In this document: piece by piece, positions 56,284 to 64,000 of the stretch
How positions within the stretch are numbered: the stretch's first letter is position 1
Layout of the letters: each line of letters starts with the position of its first letter
Origin: Tenebrio molitor
Lineage: Eukaryota; Arthropoda; Insecta; Coleoptera; Tenebrionidae
NCBI RefSeq assembly: GCF_963966145.1
Contig: NC_091049.1
Coordinates: 14,322,001 to 14,386,000, forward strand
Reading direction: 5' to 3'
DNA length: 64,000 nt
The notes under the pieces: model-generated
What the model was told of the DNA's origin: nothing
The model's input: the letters and a program-made list of their open reading frames with translations, nothing else
The model's database searches: none
Program-made: the position numbers and the translations under genes

Positions 56284-57709
56284 TGTTACGTTATTAATTT
56301 CTATCACAACTGGTGAAAAACTAAATTTCCCAACTACTCCGGGGAAGATTTAAATAACGCTTTTTGCGACTGATTGTCTCCTAGTCCGGTACACACACAC
56401 TAACGTCTCGAGAGCAAGACTGTTGAAGAATACAAATGATGTTTTAAGAATACGGTGGTATACCAGGTGTTAGATAAAAACACAGATATTATTTACTAAG
56501 TTTAATCCTCGACTGTTAGACTTACAGAGTGACTCTTCAAATAAAATAACACCAACCTAGATGCCACTGCGGGCGATACACTGTAGTCTAATAAAAGGAG
56601 ATAATAGAACTTAAACTCAAAATGATACACTGAATACAAAGTTAAAGTATTGACTCTTACGGTAAAATTTTACAATTGAAAAGGTTCAAAATGAAATGAA
56701 AAGAAATAAAATAAAAAGAAATGAAGTCAAGAAGTAATCCAAATTGAAACGCAGAAGGCGCTTAAACAACTAGCAAAATTTACAAAAAGTGCCGGCTCTA
56801 CCAGGCTATACTCAAAGTTTAAACAATTAAATGAAGTTAAAATAGGAACATCCCTTACACCGGGTCGGAGGCTTGAAATCAAATTGGAGTCCCGGGAAGA
56901 GTGAGCTGGAGGAAGGTCCTCCGAGTCCCTCTTCCGCCGCTGGTCTATCACGCCGTCCGTATCCTCGGAAAGTCCTCGCGGTCCTTCCTCCACTCGACCC
57001 TTCCTAGGAATAAACGCAAATAAGTGAGAGTTAGCCCCGGTGTAAAAAAAAAGATAATGAAAAGTAATAAAAACTTTCCGAGTGCCAGCTGGCGCGTCGT
57101 TTCTGGCGAGGTCACCTCAGGTCTGATGGCGCGAATCTAAGTCTAATCTAAAGAAATGAGCCAAAATGGCGGACAGAAAAGGAAAGACGCTGAAGGACCT
57201 TGCCAGATACGAGTTGCTCCTGGACTCGGGTTCCTCGGCCAGGGACTGTCCGGTGTGAGGTCCTGCTCCCTGGTGGGATCCTGGGGGATGACGCCGGCCC
57301 AACAGGGTGGCGAAAATGATCCGTTGTCGCGTAGGGTCGATGACCCTCGTGAAGGAACCCTAAATCCGCCGCAACGTACGGTTGGAGCTCCTCCTGAACG
57401 ATTTCCCAGCCGCTTCAGTCTTCCTCCACGGGTTCGCCAGCACCTGTTGCACTGAGAAAACACCCCCTAATCTCCCCCTTTGAGCACAAACACACACACA
57501 CACGGATTCGGTCGTAAACCTCTACCGAGAACCAGTCGAGAACCTTGTCGAGAACCCCCAAAATGGCGTCTGTTCCACCTTTATATCTTTTCCCCTCCTC
57601 TCGCAAATTTGTCGCGGCCGGCACCGGAAGTCGGGGTCCGAGAGCCCGTTCTGGAACGTTCACGAACCTTCTAGCATTTACGATTTACCGCGAAATTTAA
57701 ATCGTAACA
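56284..57709. mobile_element. Solo LTR (1426 bp) upstream of ABCC gene
   Basis: Begins TGTTACGTTATTAATT and ends ATCGTAACA, with an exact 4-bp duplication TTAC on each side (56280-56283 and 57710-57713). The outer 25 bp resemble the solo LTR at 39535 (TGTTACGTT, then TTAA, then TATCACA/GATCACA). GC-rich in the second half; contains ACACACACACACAC at about 57487. No gag/pol. The internal frames at 56727-57674 are not supported as genes. Gypsy-type by 4-bp duplication, by inference. Confidence 0.8.
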
Positions 57710-57730
57710 TTACCTATAAATATATTTTTT

Positions 57731-57991
57731 CACTACTAGTCTCAGAAGGCGTCATTATTGACTCTCGAACCGACCCCAGAAGTAGAATTTCTCTCCCTAG
57801 GTTAATAATATAATAATGAACAGCCGTCACCTAGCAACGAAAGATTTTCTTTGATTTTATTGGTTAACGTAGACAGACGATTTTCAATTTTCATAGCAAC
57901 CGTTGAAAAATGAGAACTCGGATCGTCGCATCAGACAAACAAATTTAATTAATAATTATTATTAGAAAGGGTTTTAACGGATCTAGTAGTG
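57731..57991 (+). mobile_element. CACTACTAG MITE, copy 4
   Basis: Matches 836-1117 with a small internal deletion; both termini are present. Followed at 58006-58128 by the associated palindrome, as in copy 1. Distant from the other copies, so MITE plus palindrome moved together. Confidence 0.7.
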
Positions 57992-58005
57992 AAAAAAATA
58001 GTATA

Positions 58006-58128
58006 TAAACCACGCTAGAGAAGACAATTTTAAGCCTCGCTTCTTTATTCCCCTTGAAGCTTCGCTTCTCGGGGAATAAACTACCTCGGCTTAAAAAAAT
58101 GTCTTCTCTACCTTGGCGTATAATATAC
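58006..58128. repeat. Palindrome attached to CACTACTAG MITE
   Basis: Same as 1129-1250 (GCTAGAGAAGACA ... TGTCTTCTCTACC), but with two changes in the left side of the central stem (CCCCTTGAAGC versus CCCCGAGAAGC), which break the otherwise perfect pairing. Confidence 0.6.
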
Positions 58129-58134
58129 TATTAT

Positions 58135-59340
58135 ATAGTTATAGTACTCGTATATATCAATTTCATGAGGATTAAAATGGACACAAAATACAAATCAGTA
58201 CATTGAGTGAAAATTTTTATTTGTGTCGATAGTTTAACATTTTTATCAAGTCGAGAAACGAAATGTATCAGTTTCGCATTTTGTCTTATCTTTTGAATAA
58301 TTTGAATTTTGCAATTTATGCTACACAACCTATAGCTAAAACACGTACCTACTTCTAAACATATTAATCTAGAACCGAACCTATTAATATCACTTAATTT
58401 ACTCCGTTTATTCAATAAACATCACTCCGTATTATTGAGCCTGATGATCAATAAATAAACTTGACAACCACGTAGCGTAATATTTTTATTATATTTTACA
58501 CAATGCACCGGTTGAAGACAACAGCCATAGTGTACCTATACAGAGTGTTGGAACTCGTTCATTTTTCTCCACCTCAAATTAACAAAAAAAAAACATTTTG
58601 ACGAATGATCCTGCAGTGGGTTTAATTTCTATGAACCTCTACTTCATTTACAATCTTTAACAGCACCAAAGGCTGACGCAAATACGCCGAAATTGTCTCC
58701 ACAATTGGAAGTGTCCTGTCGATTTTCACCTGTAGTGTCATGCCTTGGAGAAGAAGGAACTAACTAAATCCAATCGCTTCTGAGTAAAATCTGTTAAACC
58801 AATCGCCTAACAAGTGTGAACCACGAGCCCATTAACTGCCTGAAAATTCTTCTGTTCTGCGGTATCATAATGATAGCTGATTCTTTCCAATTTTTGAAGA
58901 GACCCTTCTTTTCCTTGTCCTGCTTCTTTCTACCAACGGTGGTCAATATCTTTAATCATATTTTCTTGGACAACATTTTCACATAAAGTCCATTCACGTT
59001 GGATTTTCCCTGCCAAATTGTTGTCACATTGCAAGCCTGCGCCTCCTGTCCTAGTAATCTTTACATTATCCTGTTTTATTCGTGATAGAGCGATTGAGAG
59101 CGATTTGACATCTTTAATTTTGAATGTTAGTTTGACGTGTGAAATAAAGTCACAGATTTTTTAATAAAATTCTATTCCTCGATGATTTTACCATGGCGAA
59201 AAGAAAAAAGGTTAATTTTAAAATTGCGTTAACCTTCCACAACTGACGTAATGTGACGAAACCCGCAAGCTAATATGGACTCAAGAAAAAATTGCTTCAC
59301 TTCGAAAATTAATTAGTTAGAATTCTTTAATATTTAATGT
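58135..59340. other. Unassigned region with a coding-like relic
   Basis: No intact gene. On the minus strand, about 59080-58790, one frame with few stops reads blocks such as SRIKQDNVKITRTGGAGLQC and REWTLCENVVQENMIKDIDH; I do not recognise the family. The frame at 58131-58415 has no domain. Otherwise AT-rich. Confidence 0.3.
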
Positions 59341-59344
59341 ATTT

Positions 59345-60137
59345 TACTATCCCACCTCCACCCGGCGGCACGGCAATTTTGCCGGAGTACATACACTATT
59401 ACGGATAATACTATCAAGTAATAGTGCAGTGCTTATCAACATAATTACCGGCGTCTCGCCTCCACATTTTGACTTTTTTGTGTTTTATGTTCTGTGTCAA
59501 TGTTAAGGAATTTCCTCACGATGTGACATGAGTATAATAATATACCTTTTTGAATTTCAACCACCAATGTGTTCTCTAAGTCCAAAATTTTTAAATTTTT
59601 AAAAAGAGATTGCGGTACTATTCTTGTTGCTGAAATTATAAATGGTAAAATCGAAATTTTTTCTAAACACCAAAGATTTCTCATAGCAACGGAGAGTTCT
59701 AAATATTTATTAATTTTTGTATTATATGTCTGTGTTATATTGTGTGAATTTGGAACAGCTATATCTAAAAGATATGCTTGCTTTTGTTGTTTATTTAAAA
59801 TAATAATGTCTGGTCTGTTATGCTGAATGCGAATGTCAGTTAAAACTGTGCGATCAAAATATAATTTGTAATTGTCATTTTCTAAACAACTTTCTGGTTT
59901 ATAAATGTAATGTGGTTGTGTATCCTTTAATAAATTGAATTTAACTGCTAAATTCATGTGTATAATTTTTGCGAATATATCATGACGATTTTTATATTCG
60001 CTTTGAGCCAAAACGGTGCAAGAAGAAATGATGTGTTCAATGGTTTCCCCTTCAGTTCCGCAAATCCTACATTTATCAATGATCGATTGTAAACCACATA
60101 TGTGTGTGTGTATTATATGTATTATATGTATTAACAT
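59345..60137 (-). mobile_element. R2-like LINE, 5'-truncated, with zinc knuckle
   Basis: The same family as 25034-25588 but longer. The frame 59445-60137 encodes a CCHC knuckle (CRICGTEGETIEHIISSC), the block SEYKNRHDIFAKIIH, the PD...D endonuclease region (NRPDIIILNKQQK, LLDIAVPNSHN), and IVRKFLN near the end, typical of R2-type C-termini. The first residues (MLIHIIHIIHTHI) come from a TATGTGTGTGTG/TATTATATG microsatellite at the truncation point. The 3' UTR matches the other copy (CACCTCCACCCGGCGGCACG on the plus strand). RT is absent, so it is not autonomous. The two copies are about 95% identical in protein, implying recent activity. Confidence 0.75.
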
Positions 60138-60204
60138 GATTATAATCTATTTACGACCTTTATTGAGCAGTTTTAACAATACAATGTTACTTTAAAGATA
60201 ATAT

Positions 60205-60567
60205 GTACTATCGCGGCAAAAATACTTTGGTCGTCACTTTTTGACACTTCAAATGTAAATCAAGTATTAATGTCAATATACATGACAATTTCAAATTATT
60301 CTTGTCAAAAATATGGCACCTTCAGTTTTTGATAAATATAGAATCGTCTTACTTGCTTCTGAAGGTTGTCTAAACCGCGACCATGTTGATTTTTTGCTTT
60401 TGAACCCTGCCTCCACAGCTGGGATTTACCCCACCCGTATGACACTGATAGATTAAAATAATTTTGACAGTAGTAAAAAATAAGGTTAAACATCCTAAGG
60501 TTTGCTTTACAATTGAATGTCATTTATGTCACATTGACGACCAAAGTATTTTGGCCGCGATAGTACT
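60205..60567. mobile_element. MITE with ACTTTGGTCGTCA ends
   Basis: Inverted ends GTACTATCGCGGCAAAAATA and its inverse, which includes TGACGACCAAAGTATTTTGG and CGCGATAGTAC, around about 300 bp. A related stretch is at 20960-21060. Frames here are shadows. Confidence 0.7.
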
Positions 60568-60568
60568 C

Positions 60569-60941
60569 GTACTATGCCGGCCAAAAAATTTTGGCCGTCA
60601 TTGTCTGTCAATTCAAAAAAAAAAAATTGTAATCCGTACTTTATTGTCATCATGATTACCGTCTTGATTATGAACGTTATTTTTTGGGTGGTAAATTTCA
60701 AAACTCAAAATTATTTTGTCATTTCTACAACACAGAACGTTTACCTCAGGTTATCTATGTACGATTGCTCTAATTTTGTTCATTCATGTCGGATTTTTGG
60801 AATATCTGAGCTTCAAACAGTTTAAATTGATTGCTAAAATGACAAGAATCGAAGGTGGGGTACGATTCCTAAAGGTCTATTTACACTTTACTTGAATGTC
60901 AAGAAAGTGACGGCCAAAATTTTTTGGCCGCCATAGTACAT
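60569..60941. mobile_element. Adjacent sister MITE with GGCCAAAAAATTTTGGCC ends
   Basis: Ends GTACTATGCCGGCCAAAAAA and TTTTTTGGCCGCCATAGTAC, clearly related to the preceding element, which it abuts with only a few bases between. Body non-homologous. The end-to-end arrangement suggests insertion into the terminus of the first element. Confidence 0.7.
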
Positions 60942-60949
60942 CGAAAAAA

Positions 60950-61610
60950 CTTAAATTAGAAAAAAAACCTTAAAAATTAAAATACACCTTTCTTTTGTGG
61001 TATGCAATTGTAACAATACATTCTTGAAACGTCACAACCACAATCAAAACGTATAAGTGTCTCTGAATAACTGAAATGTTATTGCCAAATTTGTTCCATC
61101 ATTTAGAAGAATTCCTTACTTCCATCGCTTCCAATGAAAGAAACTTCCACACAATTTCCTATTGGGTTCATTTTCTATAACTTATCCTGGTTCCTCGTAA
61201 CTCATCATGTTAGTCGTAGAAGGTTAAGTAAATGTAGTCATTAAGGGTTTTCTCACTTAATCAACAACGCAAGTAGAAAAATACAACGCCAGTAGGTATG
61301 TTCCTAATCCTATCATACCAATTAACAACTGACACTATTTTTAGTGCAAATGATAACAAAATGGATGTATTATTACCAATTGTTATCCTCTAGAAAGTTT
61401 AATAACAATATATTTTGAAAAATGAATGTTTCTTTGCTGACAGCGAATAACATAACCTCTACAGTCTACGAATGACTTGGTTACTTTATCTAGGACTTTA
61501 TCAGCCCGTATTGGTGACATACACAGCTAAAGCATTTTTGAACTAAAAATCACACCGCCACAATATTGAATTATTTGACCTTGACTAGGAAAATCCAACG
61601 TGAATGGACT
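60950..61610. other. AT-rich intergenic, no gene
   Basis: No coding region or clear repeat ends. The segment near 61565-61605 (TTATTTGACCTTGA ... CCAACGTGAATGGA) is related to the flank of the palindromic MITE at 42867-43045. Confidence 0.4.
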
Positions 61611-61613
61611 TTA

Positions 61614-61789
61614 CAGTCGCAGACAAAAAAAAGTAGGACAATGTTTTTTCGCTAATGCAAATTTGCTTGCCCTTTCTATGGTTACTATGAAAATATTTAT
61701 TTATTTATTATAGTAACCCCGGTTTACTCAACTCAGTTTTGGCTAAATTTCTTATATGACTTGTCCTACTTTTTTTTTGTCCGCGATTG
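61614..61789. mobile_element. TA-flanked MITE, 176 bp
   Basis: Inverted ends CAGTCGCAGACAAAAAAAAG and CTTTTTTTTTGTCCGCGATTG, continuing to AGGACAA/TTGTCCT, flanked by TA (61612-61613, 61790-61791). Mariner-type target; non-coding. Confidence 0.8.
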
Positions 61790-61791
61790 TA

Positions 61792-62885
61792 TCTTGGTGC
61801 CAAATTCGATATGCTCATTGATCAGTCAACAACACTTAAGTAGTCTAGGACATCGAACGCATCCAGAAACTCTCCTTGCGACACTGCCACTTGTCCTAGC
61901 TGACCCTCCAATTCACCAGATGCTTCAAAGTGAATACTTCGATGGAAATGATGACGTGGTTTGGCTACATCGTCAATTCAATGTTCTTCGTTGTGTTTGA
62001 TTTGATCTACGCAAAATATCTTGAAAGGTAAATCATGAAATTAACAGGTGCACTAATTTACCAAACATTTTGATCTTACGGCTCTGCATAATGTTGAAAA
62101 TGTATGTGCGGACTAAGGACAACATTGGGATGAGTTGAAGAATCTTGATTTTAGACAAGTCGAGCTGTGGGGTATGTGCACGTCATTTGGAACAAGTTTG
62201 TCATGATGAGGAAAGTTAACAGTGAAATTCGCCACATCCAGTTATTCTCGATTCGATTTTCAACACCAAACTGAAATTTACTGCGATAAATTTTTTACTT
62301 TCGATTGGTCTTTCTGTGCGCAGTATTTCATGGGACATTAGGTAAAATTTGATTAGTTGACTACAGCCACGTGTATCATCAATCATCATACTAGTCCAGT
62401 TCAAAAGTTAACAGCAAACCTATTGTTCTCTTATTTACGCAAATAAAAAAAGTCCAAGTGATAATTGTATGATTCCTAAGATCTTAGATAATTGCGAAAA
62501 ACAATGACCGAGTTTCTGTAGAATGGAAAAAATAAATGTCACATTTTGTTTTAGGATAATAATCACACCGTCAAACAAAATATAGTTATTTACACTACGA
62601 GAGAGTGTAAAGCACTCTCGAGTGCTGAATTTGGTTTTGTTCGATACCATAAATACCTCCTTGGAACATGAGTCTGTAAGTTTATAAATGTATTCCAACT
62701 TAAAAAAAACGATGCTTGGCCATGACAATCTGACAGATTTCATCCTGTATATCTCAATAAAAGTTTGGTTAGGAATTTTGAAAATTTTGAAGTCACAATG
62801 TTGCCATACTTATGTTCCACTTTTTTGCGAATCAATTGAAACTCTATTAAAACTAATTTATAAAGAACCAGGCATTTTTTTATTA
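61792..62885. other. AT-rich intergenic, no gene called
   Basis: Short frames (61761-62000, 62435-62743) show no recognised domain. A small palindrome ACGAGAGAGTGTAAAGCACTCTCGAGTG sits at 62598-62625. Nothing else supported. Confidence 0.35.
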
Positions 62886-62889
62886 AAAA

Positions 62890-64000
62890 CTAGCTGACCC
62901 GACAGACGTTGTCCTGTCTTATCTATATGAATATTCAATTCGAACTGAAAAAAAAAACAAAAACAAAAACATAATGTTTATTGTAATGCTTTTTGATACA
63001 CAACATTGATAGTTTTGTTTTCTGGCGCGTAAATAAATAATGTTGATGGTTTTCCGACACGGGAACATGCGACATACAATTGGCCATGTGAAAAACATGG
63101 ATTTTCAAGATTTATGCCACAAACACTTAGCGACTGCCCTTGCGATTTATTTATCGACATTGCAAATGCAAGCCGCACTGGAAATTGTACCTAATCGTTT
63201 AAAATGGAATGGCATGTCGTTCGGAATCATAGGGATGCGTGGAATCAAAACGTCTTCGCCTTTGTACTTCCCTTTCAAAATTGTGGCTTCGATTACGTTG
63301 TTCATTAATTTCTTCACCGAAAGCCGGGTGCCATTACAAAGACGTGGCTGGTTTATGTTCCGCAACATAATTATTAGCGATCCGACTTTTAATTGCAGAT
63401 TATGAGGTGGTAATCCGGGCAATTCCAGCGAATTTAAAAATTCCGTTGGATAGTTGACAACATCATCTTGGTTAGTAACGGAATCAACCGATTTGTATGT
63501 CATCAATTCGCCATCTATCTTATTTTTAATCTGAAAATTCATTTCGTTGACATCAACGTTTTTTGCAGCCAAAATAACACGTTCGCTCAACCAAACATGA
63601 TCTTTGTAATTTTGACTAATGTTTGGGAACACCATCTCGATGAGTTCTGTCTTTGATTCAGTAAAGTGACAAAAATTGGCAGGAAATATAATGTATCCAG
63701 GTCTGTCAACAGGAATGTTGCCATTACCAATGTCGAGCAATTGTTTGGAAAAAACTTCTCCACATCGGTCGTTCTGCAATTCGACTCGCATGTTCATATT
63801 TAATTTGACTGTTTTGACATATTTCCATAAAGTGGACGACTTCAAACATGCATTAAGTTCGTCGGCTGGCGTTGATCGTGGAATCACTGGCAATGTTTGT
63901 CGAAAATCACCTGCCAATAAAATCATCGCACCACCAAACCGGTTTTGGTTGTTTCGTAAATCTTGCATCGTGCGGTCTAATGCCTCCAAAGATTTTTTGT
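62890..64000 (-). mobile_element. Helitron 3' region, cut by window edge
   Basis: On the minus strand the element ends GGGTCAGCTAG followed by host T, preceded by the hairpin GACAGGACAACGTCTGTC, which is the classical Helitron 3' signature (stem-loop then CTRR, no target duplication). Upstream lies the helicase coding region (62978-63989), and the 5' part continues beyond the window. Rolling-circle mobility inferred from family. Confidence 0.85.
62978..63989 (-). pseudogene. Helitron Pif1-type helicase, C-terminal part, frameshifted
   Basis: DNA helicase domain of the Rep-helicase protein that would unwind the strand during rolling-circle transposition. Visible blocks in order: GAMILLAGDFRQTLPVIPRS (motif III-like), LNMNMRV, the inter-domain LPPHNLQLKVGSLIIMLRN and NGTRLSVKKL, then in a second frame LAFAMSINKSQGQSL (motif V) and GQLYVACSRVGKPS (motif VI), ending at a stop at 62978. 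The two parts (63147-63989 and 62978-63178) are related by a single frame change near 63185, so the helicase is probably inactive in this copy, unless it is a sequence error. The N-terminal HUH Rep part lies outside the window. Confidence 0.8.

Noticed and set aside
56727..57674. Frames of 82-106 aa upstream of the ABCC gene
   Set aside because: Located within the solo LTR, overlapping on both strands, no domain.
60100..60137. HIIHTHI N-terminus as part of the R2-like protein
   Set aside because: It is translation of a TATG/GT microsatellite at the 5' truncation point.

Overview
This is eukaryotic, AT-rich, repeat-dominated DNA from an insect; a beetle is my best guess, not proven. The evidence is three-exon secreted chymotrypsin-fold proteases with short GT-AG introns, an ABCC (MRP-type) transporter gene with introns as short as 44-55 bp, and a typical insect set of mobile elements (Polinton/Maverick relic, R2-like, Jockey/CR1-like, Harbinger, mariner, Helitron, tRNA-derived SINEs, many MITEs). 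Only three host genes look intact: two near-identical serine proteases and one ABC transporter. Almost everything else is mobile-element sequence, mostly broken.

Layout. 1-6.3 kb: a Polinton-like relic with two long inverted arms around a broken packaging ATPase, interrupted by a CACTA-ended element. 6.3-11 kb: LTR/primer-binding-site relic, a foldback palindrome and degenerate tandem repeats. 11.07-29.4 kb: a large inverted duplication. Its left arm carries protease gene 1 (+) and its right arm protease gene 2 (-), with a 5.3-kb spacer. Each arm has later been hit by different elements, so the arms give before/after views of single insertions (TA-flanked MITE, R2-like LINE tail, TTAA-flanked element, 2.1-kb composite). 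29.8-36.4 kb: one long-TIR repeat split by a 5.3-kb nest that contains a near-complete Harbinger element (Myb-like gene plus HARBI1-type transposase, both damaged). 35.8-37.3 kb: SINEs and nested MITEs. 37.3-41.6 kb: a decayed APE-type LINE containing a solo LTR. 41.9-46 kb: a mariner remnant, MITEs and an unidentified decayed coding region. 45.7-49.9 kb: a second, solo copy of the Polinton-like arm. 50.3-52 kb: a TA-flanked 1.7-kb transposon with a dead transposase, abutting the 3' end of the ABC gene. 52-56.05 kb: ABCC gene (-), seven exons, 1250 codons. 56.28-57.7 kb: solo LTR with an exact 4-bp target duplication just upstream of the ABCC start codon. 58-62.9 kb: MITEs and an R2-like LINE tail. 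62.9 kb to the end: 3' part of a Helitron with a Pif1-type helicase.

The proteases are predicted secreted digestive-type enzymes and the ABCC protein a plasma-membrane exporter. They share no pathway; what links them is repeat-driven remodelling. Exon boundaries were assigned by eye from splice sites and reading-frame continuity, and element ends from inverted repeats plus target duplications. No database search was run.
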